Of a stretch of DNA of 64,000 nucleotides, positions 13,672-25,767 are shown one piece after another. The position numbers were made by a program, and so were the translations under genes. The notes beneath the pieces were generated by a model that saw nothing but the letters and a program-made list of their open reading frames with translations, had not been told where the DNA came from and made no database searches. The stretch spans positions 663,614,575 to 663,678,574 of the forward strand of contig NC_090451.1 in the NCBI RefSeq assembly GCF_031143425.1. The letters are read 5' to 3'. This stretch comes from Pleurodeles waltl. Lineage: Eukaryota > Chordata > Amphibia > Caudata > Salamandridae. Numbering within the stretch: the first letter of the stretch is position 1; each line of letters begins with the position of its first letter.

Positions 13672-14570
13672 ATGACCATTACGACCTTAGCACTGGTTAT
13701 GGAGACACAAGAAAAAGCACTGTGGTTGTGCTTACTGAGCTGTCCAATACCTGAAGTGGCACACCATCAGGGCTGCCAGATGGCAGCTCAGAACAACTTC
13801 AGAGGTCTATCCTGGATGACCCGGAGGCTGAACTATTGTCAGGCCTCCATGATTTTGCAGAATCCCATGCCAACAGCATCTGACAGAGCTCCACCCTCAA
13901 CATCAGCCACTCCCATGAAACGTTTGAATGCTGCTGCCTTCCTGAACCACCACCACCTTCAGATACCGCCAAAAAAGCAAAATACTGGCGTCATATGGAC
14001 TGCCTGGGTAGAGACATCTAAAGATTTCATTGATGCACTTGAAGAGACTGACAATAGAAAGATGATCAAATATCTCAAAAATCTTGCTGGTGATGGTGTG
14101 AAAGAAGTAAAAGATAATGTCAAGACCTGACAAATGAGTCGCATGCCATCAGATTAAGAATGCGTTGAATCTGAAGTTTCATCCAGAATGAACGATACAC
14201 TTTCAGTCAAGAACGTCAAAGAGTTGGTGAAACAACTGATGAATTTGTGGAAAGACAACACATTCATCAGATTCTGTAAATTCAATTAATTTAATGATGA
14301 AGAAGCCATGTGGCTTAGAGTTATTGATGGATATTGGTTGATTCATTCAGGGGACGAAAGCTGAGAGAAAAACTCAGTCTGTGGTGAGTGTTGATGGCTG
14401 CCAGAGCTGAGGAACGTTCCAGAAGCAACGTTCAGTGCACATCTACAAACCCAAGCAGCGACATCATTCCAGGCAAATAGATGCTAAATGAAGTTAATAG
14501 TCATCTAAATCATCGTCAAACAGTTCTCCCACCTCAACAATAAATGTAAGTTAAGAAAGTGATTGCTGTG
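13672..14570 (+). pseudogene. Decayed gag of the gypsy element
   Basis: A 152-codon open stretch (13672-14130) followed by interrupted sequence. It is rich in charged helical residues (WVETSKDFIDALEETDNRKMIKYL), and its position after the LTR fits gag. No zinc knuckle could be read. Function is inferred from position. Confidence 0.5.
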
Positions 14571-14572
14571 CC

Positions 14573-14770
14573 ATGTTGGGTACCTCAAAAAATGTGGAAA
14601 AGTCGACATGTCAAAGCAACAAAATCATAAAAACACTATTGAAAGATTACATTGAAAATAAATGGATGTTCATTATTGACAGTGGTGCATCGATAAATAT
14701 GATGCCTGAAGAGAAGTACTATGAACTGTTTGTTACTGCAGCTTATGCCATCAAAGAACACATTTTATAG
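14573..14770 (+). pseudogene. Retropepsin-like protease remnant of the gypsy element
   Basis: A 65-codon frame containing F-I-I-D-S-G-A-S-I-N-M-M, the D-S/T-G aspartic protease active-site motif of Ty3/gypsy and retroviral proteases. It breaks off soon afterwards. Confidence 0.75.
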
Positions 14771-14899
14771 CTAGGCTGCATCAACACCCATGAAGAGTAA
14801 AGGTTATTTTGTAGCGACAGTGGAAAATAAGAACACAAAAGGTACAAGCACAGATCCATTTGCTTCAAGGTACAGCAGCAAGTGCCTTTTTGCTCAGTT

Positions 14900-15420
14900 T
14901 CAACACGGATGCCGACATGGGACTGATTTCTGTGAATTACAACATGAATGCTCATCACAAGATAGTAAGTCAATTCCCTTCACTGTTTCATGGTTTAGGA
15001 AAGTTAAAGACTATGAAAGTAAAGATGCATATTAATGAGGATGTCCGTCCTATTGCTCAGAGACATAGACGAGTTGTTTTTCATTTACAAGAAGCGGATG
15101 AAAAATAACTTGAATCGTTACTTAAGCATGACATAATTAAATGTTCCACTCATCCAACACCATGAGTTTCTCCCATAGTAGTAGTGCTCAAAAAGGACCG
15201 TGAAGGAGCTGTAGCGTATGCAGTGACATGCGCCAGGCAAACAAAGCAATTGAACGAGAACGACATCCAGGTCCATACATTGCTGGCATGACAACACAAT
15301 TGAATGGTGCTAAGGTCTTTTCTCGACTTGATTGAAGGTTATCAGTTGGAACTTGAAGAAAGTTGCAGATATATTACAACCTTTTCTACACATGTTGGTT
15401 TGTTTGGATATAAGAGACTT
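14900..15420 (+). pseudogene. Reverse transcriptase N-terminal remnant of the gypsy element
   Basis: Read over several frames: VRPIAQRHRR, LLKHDIIKCS, VSPIVVVLKKD, then a short ELEE block and YITTFSTHVGLFGYKRL. These are the first RT blocks of Ty3/gypsy elements, with stops and frameshifts between them. It ends at YKRL where the 3' LTR begins, before the catalytic DD motif. Confidence 0.75.
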
Positions 15421-15615
15421 AGATTTAGAATGGAACCTTCCTGACTCCCAGCAGAATCCAGATCAGTGTGATGTAATCGCTAGAATGGATTGTAAGGAAA
15501 GTTTGGTTTCGAATGTTGGCGTTCACGGGTACACACAAAGGAGTAAGATGTGTAATACACAGCTCCCTGTGAGGCCTAGTCATTGGCGGGTACCCAGGCT
15601 GGGGAAGGCGCTACA
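15421..15615 (+). repeat. 3' LTR of the gypsy element (5' edge trimmed)
   Basis: A direct repeat of the 13.3-kb LTR, lacking roughly its first 10 bp at the deletion junction with RT. It ends GCGCTACA. Divergence between the two copies (many substitutions and small indels) indicates an old insertion. Confidence 0.7.
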
Positions 15616-16569
15616 CAACCCACTTTGGAAATGCCAGGTGGAATGAAAGGCCAGTCTGGCCCTGTACAACCGGTACCGCCCTCACACCTTCTGAGGTTGG
15701 TAAACCTAGTACTGTTAAAGTGAGAAACATTAACACGTCCTGCCAATGAATAAAACGGCTTCACGATTCGCTGTACAGAACAGATTAGTAGCTATAGAGC
15801 CTCTGCCGCCAATCTGACATTTGAAAGCGCCAAGACCTCCGCGCAAGCTAATGGTGGACCTTGGAGGTTTCCCATAGTCTCTGAAATGTTTGTAGGCCTG
15901 GGTCTCAGTTCTAACGCTACCAATCTTTCAGATGCCCACAGTAATGTCTGCCCGAGGCCCTCCAGCTTCGGGTCGCCAGCCTTTTGACAAAGCTCCTTCT
16001 ATCCTTCTAGAGCGGCCCAACTCCATGTGACAGATTAAGGTAGCACCATAGAATTGGTGGCCTTGCTAGGTGTCTCAGCAGAGGCCAGGGATCGAATGGG
16101 TATGGAACATGCCTATTCAATATCTCCGTGGCAGGAATTAAATTTCTACGCCATCTGTCTCGGGCCGTTGGGGTCGCTGGATCAGGATCTGGGGGCCGCA
16201 AGGGCAGCTCCCGCCTCCAAAACTGAAGCATTTCGGGGGATTACACGAGGCTGGGAGTTGATTAAATCATGCGCAGCCGAAGGATTAAAAATCTGTGTAA
16301 ATAGTAGATTGCCAATCACATAACCCTTAGCCGGTCAGAAGAGGGTGGCTGGCCAACGCCCACCCCGCTCCCCACAATCACACAGTAGTAAACAACTAAT
16401 ACAAATGAAAGCTTCTTTCGTAAAATGCTGGATTTTGCAAGAATAGAATTTACACGTAAACGTTCGTGTGTTCCCGCAAGACCTGACAATGTATTTACAG
16501 ACCGCTCCGCCTCCTCCGATGTTCACAGTCGGTAATCCTCCATCCCTCGCCGCCGTTTACAGGACTTGA
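15616..16569. other. Intergenic sequence, nothing recognised
   Basis: Moderately GC-rich with short frames only. No repeat structure was resolved. Confidence 0.45.
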
Positions 16570-16583
16570 ACAGCAGAGGGCGC
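16570..16583 (+). promoter_or_regulatory. CTCF-like motif (one mismatch)
   Basis: ACAGCAGAGGGCGC matches the CTCF core CCASYAGRKGGCRS except for its first base. It shares orientation with a perfect match 170 bp downstream, in a GC-rich patch. Binding is not demonstrated. Confidence 0.4.
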
Positions 16584-16739
16584 TGCCGGCCCGGAATGAG
16601 GGGCACCGGCAGAGGTAGGGGAAGAAGCGGCCAGCCCGGGAAGTAGGGCACCAGCAAGCCGTGCGAGGGGACCAGAAGCAGAAAACAAGGGGCGATCAGG
16701 ATGGAGGGCAACAGACCTGTGTGAGGGCGGCAGGGTTAG

Positions 16740-16753
16740 CCAGCAGAGGGCGC
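16740..16753 (+). promoter_or_regulatory. CTCF-like motif (perfect core)
   Basis: CCAGCAGAGGGCGC matches the CTCF core consensus at every position. The interval back to the first motif looks like a decayed tandem repeat (GGGCACCRGCA.. units), so the pair may reflect repeat structure rather than a selected insulator. Confidence 0.45.
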
Positions 16754-17499
16754 CATCGGGCAGGAACAAGGGTTATTAGCAGAGTAGTGTAAGGGCAGGC
16801 GGCTGATAAAATGGAGGATGCTACTAATCCAGAATGATGGCATCAGCAAAGCTGATCGGGTCTCAAAACTCCAACAACTTAGAATTCCTATGGTCTAGGT
16901 GTGTTTATTTTTGCAGTTTTATACAGCACGATCAGCACGGAAACATTAGTCGATCTGCCGGGAATCACAGGTTGTAGAGCAGATTGCGGGACTCGAACCA
17001 GATTCGCCAGTTTTAAACCCAGCAACTCTAACGCGAGACCACATACCTGAAGCTCTGTAGCAAGTTTGAGAGTCCTTAGTCCTGAACAAGAAAGAGTGAT
17101 GCAGGTAGGACATGGCTGGGGTGTTATGGCAGTGATGGGGGGGGTGTGCCGTTCTGGGGCAAGGTATTAGGGTGGGATAATGCCCCTGCTGCTCAACTTT
17201 CCATGTAACTGGCCAAGCAAAGGTTACTATTCCAGTACACACTGCTACGACTTTCATGCTTCCTAGGTTGGAAACGCGAGCAGAAATAGTTCTCTACAGC
17301 ACTGCACAGTTGAGGTGCAAGCACTGCACAGACACCAGTGGCAGTGCCAAATGAATTGAACCCTACTTTAGTGCTTAACAATCAATGAAATAAAACCACG
17401 CCCTTCATCGGGACCCGGCGAAACACCTTAGAAGGAGAGGAGCATCACATCTTGCTCCTCTCTGGTTACCTTGGCTACAGCCTCAGCATCACTCTCATC
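16754..17499. other. Intergenic sequence, nothing recognised
   Basis: Short frames only. It connects the CTCF-motif patch to the possible promoter at 17.5 kb. Confidence 0.45.
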
Positions 17500-17700
17500 C
17501 CAAGTGCCATCAGTCGCGAGGAGGTGCGGGAGGCGCGGGAGGCTAAGCAGAGCAGGTTACGCGGTCACGGGGAATCGTGAATTTTCCATGAGCCAAAAAT
17601 AAAAACGCCTCGGCTGGGCGCGTCTGAAGCCAGGAAGCAGCAGCGGAGAGGCCACACTCTCCAGAGGAAAAGATGGAAGTCTGGGCAGGTTTGAAATAAT
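17500..17700 (+). promoter_or_regulatory. Possible TATA promoter and first exon, unidentified gene
   Basis: A GC-rich stretch with several CpGs is followed by an AT-rich AAAAATAAAAA box near 17600, then a GC-rich leader and an ATG at about 17672 (M-E-V-W-A) with a possible donor GCAG|GTTTG. No downstream exon could be linked and no protein family recognised. This may be chance. Confidence 0.2.
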
Positions 17701-18375
17701 ACAATGGAGGATTCATTTACCAGGAAGGCAAGTAAGACGCCTCAGCAGGTTATTGTCCTCGCTGCATAGAGCTCTATGTGCCCTGCAGGACACGGATGTG
17801 AAGTCTCTGCACAGCAGACGCGGACTTCTATCCTTGCAAAATCGATACATAAGAACCACCGAGTATGCGTCGAAAACCTATTCTATCTAGGCTGTACACG
17901 ATTTAAATGCACATTATGGTATACAACAGGCAATATTAAGGTAAGTAACAGACTCCCAGGCCTTGTATGATAGTTTCTGTATTGTAGCGTTCAGAGGAAT
18001 TTTACAACTAGCCCTATAGTTTAGCGAGGTGGGCGCTGGGAGCAGAACAGAGTAAGACACAGGTACCCAATGTAGGTCCAGAAGGGATGAGGTCAGTTTC
18101 AGGACAATCTCTGACAAGTCCCATAATTTAGAATATTTGCCTGAAAATTGTGGCCTTCCAGAAAACGTGGCACAGATGCAGGCACGCCCCCTTAGCCCCA
18201 ACCAGACTAACACAGGGGATGGACACCTCTAGAGGATGGGCCTGTGAAGTATTTGGGTGTATAAGAAAAGGGTTTTTTGGAAGGAGGACAATATTCAGAA
18301 AAATAAACACTTGCCGAAGCTCTTGAAATCTTCGATATAAGCCCTTATGTCCCTTCGTGATGTTTAAAAAAAAGA

Positions 18376-18460
18376 ATTGGCAAAGCCAATAGGTCTGGCG
18401 TTGGTTGCCAAATTTTGGCTTTATGAAAGTTTGTCAATGGTTTTTGTAAACTTGCAGATT
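18376..18460 (+). repeat. Hairpin-headed repeat family, copy 2
   Basis: A perfect head ATTGGCAAAGCCAAT (6-bp arms, AAA loop), then AGGTCTGGCGTTGG and a body comparable with the 19.3- and 30.3-kb copies. The downstream limit is uncertain. Confidence 0.55.
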
Positions 18461-18799
18461 CACTTGTGTGCAAATGCACATTGTGCAAGAACAAAACGGT
18501 GGCACAGACAGGTAAGCCAATGACTTAGGAGGGCTGACTGTGCCCTATGCTGCTGTGGGCTGAACAAAAGTTTGATTGACACACTGACAGACCAATTTAT
18601 GAAGAGCTTGTTGACACCCCCTATAAGTAAGTATATTATATAAGAGATAAAGTACCTCATGCCATACATAAGGATACTGTAAGTCACCAGGGAGTTTTTA
18701 TAACCATATAGAAGAACGAGGATGAAGGCTGAGTTTGTTTATAAGGTTATGGAAGTATGAGGTGACTTTCAAAATCCTTATGTATGCAGTGGGTACTTC

Positions 18800-18804
<5 letters not shown>

Positions 18805-18858
<54 letters not shown>
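18805..18858. repeat. (AT)27 microsatellite
   Basis: 54 bp of uninterrupted AT. It creates spurious open frames reading I-Y-I-Y on both strands. Confidence 0.97.
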
Positions 18859-18860
<2 letters not shown>

Positions 18861-19287
18861 TCCACCACCACCTTTCCCACAAACCACTCAAAACCTTGCT
18901 GTGTAGCTCTTTCATATGAAAGAGTGATCCTGTCCACAAAATTGAAGAATACAAATAAAACCTTTAGCGCAAAATTAAACACATCAAAAACCAGTTAAAC
19001 ATTTCTAATCTATTTTCAAGAAATATCTAACACAGTTTAGTTGGGAAAAAACGCTGCAGTGGTTTGGAATGCAGAGAAACATGCAGAAATATTCTTGCTT
19101 TGCTCTAGCCAAGGACTGCAAAAAATAAACATCCTATCTGCTTTTCATTGTAAGTTATTAAAATAGAACGGAAGAAAGAAAGGGCACTTTGCAGAGAACA
19201 TTTTTATGTCGGCAGGTCTTTCACAAACTTAAGGTGCCGCCCAGTAACTTGAGTGAGAGGTCAGAATGACTCCAGATTTTAACAAGC

Positions 19288-19360
19288 TGAGGCACAGCCA
19301 ATAGGTCTGGCCATGGCAAGCCTACTTTTGGTTTTGTAGACATATGCGATGGCATTACAA
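19288..19360 (+). repeat. Hairpin-headed repeat family, copy 3
   Basis: GAGGCACAGCCAATAGGTCTGGCC keeps the right arm of the hairpin head and the conserved AGGTCTGGC. The left arm has decayed. It is followed at 19470-19760 by a segment resembling 32480-32850 (CTTTTCAGGTG.CT.TGCAC and TATTATGAATTTTG). Confidence 0.5.
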
Positions 19361-19419
19361 GTCTTAAAATAATAAAAAGTAAAAATGTTACCATCTGAAG
19401 GAATATGGTCTGTGGCAGC

Positions 19420-19452
<33 letters not shown>

Positions 19453-19457
19453 TATAT
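19420..19457. repeat. Poly-A plus (TA)n simple repeat
   Basis: About 17 A residues followed by about 10 TA units. It could mark the tail of a retroposed sequence, but no source element is clear. Confidence 0.85.
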
Positions 19458-20129
19458 TAGCTAAAAAAATGACTCAAAAATAAATGTAAGAAACATGACC
19501 AAAACTTGCACTTTAGTGGACTACTTTTCAGGTGGCTGTGCACTTCAATGCAAAATGCGGTATTCACAGTCCAAGACGGACAATTGCCGAAATTAATTGA
19601 CCCCATGCTGTATGCAGTAGTGGGCTATTGCCAAATATGAAGGGCACTTAAAGCGAAGGATGAAGAGGGTGACCGAAAGCCTACCTATGTATATATATTA
19701 TATTATGAATTTTGACAAAACTGAAGCTGGCGAGACATCTAATGCCCTTGCTCGACCAAAACTAAACAACTGAATATCCTGGGGTAAATTACTTTAGAAA
19801 AGGATTACCGAAGTACTGGGCAATCACACTATAGTGTTATTTTTATATTACACTTAATACAAAACATTTAAAATTGTGAGGCACTGAGCAATTCAGTACA
19901 CAATCACATAATAAAATTCACATCTCTTTCAAGTAACTATTAGGTGACGGGCAGCGCTGCAAAGACCACGAAATAAAACCTGCTTCATGAGTTTTTTTTT
20001 GGGGGGGGAGGGGTTAGGACCCTCAAGTTTGTGAGGAAAATACATGGTTAATGCCATAACCAACACAAGGAAATGGTAGTTCAAACATTCCTTGGAATGA
20101 ATTTAAAATACATAATTTAAGTGCATCAA

Positions 20130-20290
20130 AATACCCCATCTGGTGGCTCAGTGGGATAATGCACCCACTCAGGAGATGTCTGACCTTATGACAACAGGTT
20201 AAAATCCTGGAAAGTCTGCTCATCCATTTATGTTTACGAGGTTGATAAAGTGAGTACCACTGATTTGGGAAATAATAAACAGCAGTTCTT
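20130..20290 (+). mobile_element. tRNA-derived SINE (plus strand)
   Basis: An A-box-like TGGCTCAGTGG and a B-box-like GGTTAAAATCC about 45 bp later. A tail block follows, GGTTGATAAAGTGAGTACCA...GGGAAATAATAA, shared with elements at 44.3 and 62.5 kb. An old copy. Confidence 0.65.
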
Positions 20291-22827
20291 TAGTCAGTAG
20301 TAGATACACCAAGGGGTGATACATAGAAAGACAAACATACAGACTGTCTTGCTACAGTGGAGTAGATGTTGAGATCACAACTCATGCATTGTGGACTCCG
20401 GGCACATTTCCTACCTCTTGCCGTAAAAGCAAACAAGTACACGAAAGGACGTGTTGTGCTTCTTTGCGGTGCTCCCACACCAACCTCTCCCGGAAGGCAG
20501 CAGGGTGTTGGATCAAGGGACCATGGTCATTTCTCCAGCTCCCTTGAACACAGCAAATTAACTTTGACATTTTGGCCACGAAGGACATTCAAAAAAGCAA
20601 GTGACACCTCTCAAATCTGCAATGTAACTTAAAAATGTAAAAGTTTTCTCTGCACTAGTTCATACCGGAGCGGTAATGTATCCATGCCTGTTAAAATGTC
20701 TGGCAGGTCTGTTTCTATTGGAGCAGGATCAAGACTAATTTGCATATGAGTTTTGAGACCCCATCCGTCTAGTGACATCATTCATCAGAAAGCCATTGTT
20801 AAGATACGTTGGACAATTTCACTTCCGCTGTAGACTACGCTCCATTCAGATTTTTTTGGCCACAGCAGTCATCTCGGCTCCAATCACAGGTGACGTCCAG
20901 CAGCCTCGACGAAACCTTTAGTCTACTGGAGGGCAGGTTAGATTCCGGAAGGTCTCTGGTGGGGCCTTAAAGTCCCCCAACTTCCAAATCCCATCATGAA
21001 GCTTGGAAGAAATCTTCCTTGGTTTTTCATTTAATCCATCTATACCATAGGCCTTGGACCCTATCCTTGCAGCCAGTATTAGAAATAAAGTGGACATCCA
21101 GTGTAGAGTAGGGTTGAAAAGTCTCTTTATCCAGTCTCGCCTTGCTATTACAAATAAGTAACATTCCTGAGTGGGCCTCTGTGTGCTGACGTCTGCTTGG
21201 GTTTTGAGACTTTCTGTAACATACATTTCCTGATTGCCCCGTTAAGGCTCCCAGTTTTTCAGTTTATACAGATTTGTTACACATAAACCCAAAGAGGACA
21301 GTGTTTTAAACTATTTTTAAAATGGACAATTAAATAAAGTGTTAATTCTTTCGAGTGACTCGCCATGCTGTCAGTCATGATCAAAAGCCAACATATGTGC
21401 ATTTTGGAAAGATAAAAGGCAATCAATGTCCTTAAATCTTCGCAGAGGTGCATGCGTTTGTGCTGTATGGCTAATGTTTCCAAACAGATGTGGTAATGTA
21501 CATGTGCCAGTTAAAGAAATGCAGACGTTCATCTAATGCAGCCTAATTTTTCAACAAAATACAGGATAGGTATGGTAAATGGTAAACGATGACCTATTTA
21601 TTTCAATTCAGGCACAAATATTTAAAAAAATAACTACAATAAAAGTGGGAGCCCTCAGAAGTAATGCCATGCACCGGGGGCCACAAGGAAGATCTAGATG
21701 TCCATGTGGCAGGCTTCCATACTAAGCTATTGCCTGGAATTCTGGATACAGAATTCAAAATATTCACTGTCCTGTTTCACTGCGGACATCACTCTGGTGT
21801 GCAATGGCTTCCCCAGTGTTTCCCCGCCTCGCACGAGTCTCCAGAGATTCAGCGAAGCAGTGACAAGTCTGTCGGGGCCCGAGGCAGGCGGGGAAGGCAG
21901 GGGGCGCTCTTGCATCGTCAAACAGTGTCCTTCCAGTGAGGGAACCCCTCCCCACTCCGACAGCAGCTCAGCCGGAGAAGCTTCTAGGATGGTCCTGGCC
22001 CTTTGCTGCCTGAGAGTACAACTCAGAGGTCAACATGTGGGTGGAGGGCATGTGTTAGGGAGTACTGAGAGATCCGTGGGGGGTGCAGGGGTGCTAGCAA
22101 GGCTATTGGGAAAAGGCAGCGGAGGCTTTCGAAAAGAAGGAAGCTGAATTGTGCAGGTGGGGCTGGGACAAAAACAATGATGCTTAACTACTCATCAAAC
22201 GGTGGCTGTGTTAACCGACACATCATCGCGGTAGGAAACCGTGCCATTGCACCTGCGTGTACCACGTCTGTTTTAAAAGAGAAAGCATCGAGCGAAAGAC
22301 AGGAATTCCAAAATTTAAAGCAGAAGGCGAGTTAAAAATCACATAAAAACATGCTCTGATAAATTTGGAGATCAGAAAACTTTAGTTGTAAGGCCAGGGA
22401 CGTTCAATACACCTCCAGAAAAGGACAGAACCACAACAGAACTTCAATAGATCAACAAAAGTTAAACTCAGAGGAGATATTTCTAAGCTGCACCAATTTG
22501 CAAACAGACGTTATTAGGAAAAACTTGCATGGATCAGTAGTCCAGTCCCCAAGATGGAAGCTCAGGAGCTTATTAGTAACTGAAGTATTTTGCAAAGAGA
22601 AGTAATAGGACAACATGGAAAGGGCAGATCTGATGTACCTATCAAATGATAACATAAATCACAAATATTTGTCCTACATCACTTGCATTTGGTGACAAGT
22701 CTTGTCAGCATTTAAGTCCCAAACAAGAGGCCTTTGCCACTTTATAAATGAGTGAGCCAATGGTTAGCATTTTGTTAGTAGTTTGGCAGGGACTAGATAA
22801 CTGTCGCAAATAATGTACTATAAAACA
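20291..22827. other. Intergenic sequence with a GC-rich patch at 21.8-22.1 kb
   Basis: The GC-rich patch holds overlapping frames on both strands (for example 21698-22147 plus), but none shows a recognisable domain or splice partners. Confidence 0.4.
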
Positions 22828-23299
22828 CAGGGCCAGCTTTGGCGCCCTGTGCAACAGTCTTTTTTGGAGTCCCCCCAACCCATGACCACCTCCTCAAATC
22901 CTTCACTATCATACCAACAAATGTGCCACTCATCTCTCCATAGCCCCCCATTCACATACATTGGTTTTAAAGTGCTTGTAAAGGCTGGCTTTACTAAGCC
23001 ACTCAACTATCCTCAAAATATCGTTCTGTTCTTTGCAGCAGGCACATTAACCCTCTACACTACTTTATGGAGAGTCAAAGCTGCCCCTAGACTAAAATCC
23101 CATCTCTCTCCCTAGCAGGAACATCAATCACAAAAGGTATCTTGATATTTTAATTGCTTCCCTGAATGCTGGACGCACAAGAAACTTTTCAGCAGGTGCT
23201 TTTAAATTGCAAGTTTCGTCAGTGATTGCTAAACAGCGCCCCCCTGAGGTCAGCACTCGGTCAGGCCACACCGCTCGCACCGCCCTAAAGCCGGCCCTG
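22828..23299. mobile_element. hAT-like non-autonomous DNA transposon
   Basis: Terminal inverted repeats of about 18 bp (CAGGGCCAGCTTTGGCGCCC at the left; the right end reads CAGGGCCGGCTTTAGGGC on the other strand). CAGGG-type ends and a 472-bp non-coding body fit hAT MITEs. The 8 bp on each side (ATAAAACA and ATAACAGT) agree only partly, as in an old copy. Confidence 0.65.
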
Positions 23300-23604
23300 A
23301 TAACAGTTATTAGTAATCGAGAGGTTCAAGTAGTTACTTGAAACCAGTGCCTCATCCTTCAGCAAGGGTGTTAGAGCCCCTCCAGTCAACACGTCTCCAA
23401 CACTAGATCTCTGTACATTCTGCATCTGATGGGCGTTGTCCGATGTGCCGGCAACAGGCGAGATAGTTGATCAACCTGAAAGTACTTGTGTATTTCAGGC
23501 CTTTAGAGCTCCTGTATTATAAGCACTATCCACCTTCAGTCAACCTGAAGTAAAAACTTTAACTAAAGTGTTTTGCAAGAGAGTTTTTTGGGGTTTCGAA
23601 TTCT

Positions 23605-24139
23605 GGTCCAGATTTACTATCACTTTTCCCTGCGTTTGCATCATGGCACAAAAGTGATGCAAACCAGGCGCTATACGGTACTTTGCATCGAGGGTCGTAC
23701 CATGTGTGGTATATTGTCATTCCCATGCGACCACCCATTTTGACGCAAAACCCCATCTACTAGGAGAAGGTGGAATTTTTTTTTTGGACGCAAATTACAC
23801 CTCTGCGAGGCAGGTGTAACAGAAGAGCAGCTTGTAAACCTCTCCACGTTGTTGAATGTGTACTGCACTGTACGTCATTCATTCAATGTGGGGAAAGTAT
23901 TAAGGCACAGTTTATGTACTGGAAGAGTTCCAAACCAATACAAAACATTAGTTGACCGAACGCCCAAGAGTGTGCACGCTGGAGCATGGCGCGCTGTAGA
24001 GCGCAAGCACCGCCGGTGGGAGAAACAGCACCATATCTTGGCACGGCTCGGTTTGTCTCTCACCCTTTGACACAACACGAGACAGTGCAGTAACTCAGGC
24101 TGATGCACTGCGGCGCGCCAAAGCGAAGTAAATCTGCCC
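23605..24139. repeat. Interspersed repeat with inverted ends (MITE-like)
   Basis: The left end GGTCCAGATTTACT and right end AGTAAATCTGCCC are inverted repeats. The body contains CpG-rich GCGCGCC/GCGCC motifs unlike its flanks. No coding content and no clear target duplication. Confidence 0.5.
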
Positions 24140-25767
24140 ACTGAGTTAGTTGTGGCAATGGGCATATCCCCTAAGGAAGATCAGTGCCTTAGTGACATCA
24201 CTCATTTCTAATTGTTACTGGCTCCAGATAGTGAAGGTCATTAATAAAATATTTTTTTTGATTATTAATGAGGGGGAATTATTTATATTACCCCCCTCCC
24301 TGGTTCAAAGGCGAGAAAAGGTTATTTCCCAGCTCCCTACCTTGCCTATGGATGGGGAAACAGCATCTTCCACCTTAGATAAGGACATATGGCAACTTGT
24401 GAGCCTCCGCATTGCCAAAAGGAGGCTTCTTTTTTGCACACTCATCTTACCCCAAGGGCAGGAGTTATTTGATGCTCATGTGAGCCTTCCAAAAATGAGG
24501 TGGAGTATTTGAAAGCTACCTTGTCGTATTGCCAAATATGCCCCTCTACACCCGGCCCTAGGGCATGGGAGTATTTAATGCCAGTGACCGCTGCACTCTG
24601 CCAAAATCTTGGCAATTTAGTGCACTCTGCCCTGTTCAAGCCTTAATGTCGCTGGCAGACCATCAATCCAGAAGTTCATATCTATATACTGCAAGCGCAC
24701 AAAGAGAGATGTGGGCACACTGGGAAGTGTCATTATTACTCAATTCAATGTCACTCATTAACAGCTTAGAAAAATGAAAGGCTGGGGTGGCCCTGCAGAA
24801 CTGGGACCTGTGCCCTACAGATTTCAAACAACTGCAGCAGGTGCTCAACCCAGTGGGTTACCTTAAAACACTTGAAGGATGAGACAGTGCTACAGAGCAA
24901 GCAGGTTTTGAATCTGACTTGACATTTACCAACTTCATTTTGAAGAGGCAGTGGAAACGTCAATGTACACATTTACGGGACTGGCTTTACCTCAGAGCAC
25001 AGTGATATTAACACTAACACCTGAAAAAACTGTTCGCACAAAAATTAATAATCAGTAAATGCAATTGCACTTTGGATTTCGGTTATTGTTTTCGTAAGTA
25101 AATGAAGATGCAGATACCGTACACTAGTATTTAATATGATTCATATTTTTTGTGATTGTACTAAACATGGATTTTGCAATATCCAAAAGTACAAACCTAA
25201 CTAAAAATATGAACTTAAGTTAAGCAATTTGCTTAGTAAGATTGCTGCCATGCTAGAGAACGTCTTGTAACAAAAACGCAAATACTACTATAAACGTACA
25301 CGGTGATGGACGTAAAAATCAGGCTAGAAGCACATAGCTAGCTCAGCAGAAAAGAGAGAACTGCCCTTCGGTAGGAAGAGCAGAATAATGAAACAAGTTA
25401 GTAACCTGTAACCCTAGTTTTGCAGCTTGTCTATTAAAGATTCATATGGCATGCATTATTCCAACATCTAGTGACTTGGCTTCCAAAGACGTGGCCAATT
25501 TACATTTCTAGACTGTATGCAAAGACATTAGGATGTTGTGACTGACTCCTTGAGGTCACCTTGAAACGTATGATGTCCCACACCACCTCGAGACTATTCT
25601 TAACCACTATTTCATTTCAAGCAAATCAACTCCTCATGAACTTTCAGCAGAGATTACTGCCTAAACCGAAAGCAATCCGGAATTTCTTAAATTAGCATGG
25701 AATCTGAAAATTATTACCTTTCACTTGTTTCCTTTAATTTTCAAATGCTTTTTTAGAGACTCATTAC
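24140..25767. other. Intergenic sequence, nothing recognised
   Basis: Short frames only. AT-rich after 25 kb. Confidence 0.5.

Larger units (their letters stand above)
13297..15615 (+). mobile_element. Collapsed Ty3/gypsy LTR retrotransposon
   Basis: Two direct repeats of about 200 bp (13297-13500 and 15421-15615) flank about 1.9 kb of decayed gag, protease and the start of RT. The second repeat joins directly to RT sequence, so the rest of RT, RNase H and integrase are deleted. Just after the first LTR, TGACGACGAGG resembles the primer-binding region of several Ty3/gypsy lineages. It is old and inactive. Confidence 0.85.
17701..20129. other. Intergenic; repeat-derived
   Basis: Besides the (AT)27 run, hairpin-repeat copies 2 and 3 and the poly-A/(TA) tract, only chance frames were seen. 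Confidence 0.5.

Noticed and set aside
18698..18998. Open frames on both strands rich in I-Y repeats
   Set aside because: They exist only because the (AT)27 microsatellite lacks stops in those frames.
21698..22147. 149-codon frame in a GC-rich patch
   Set aside because: Overlapping frames on both strands of equal quality. GC-richness alone explains them.
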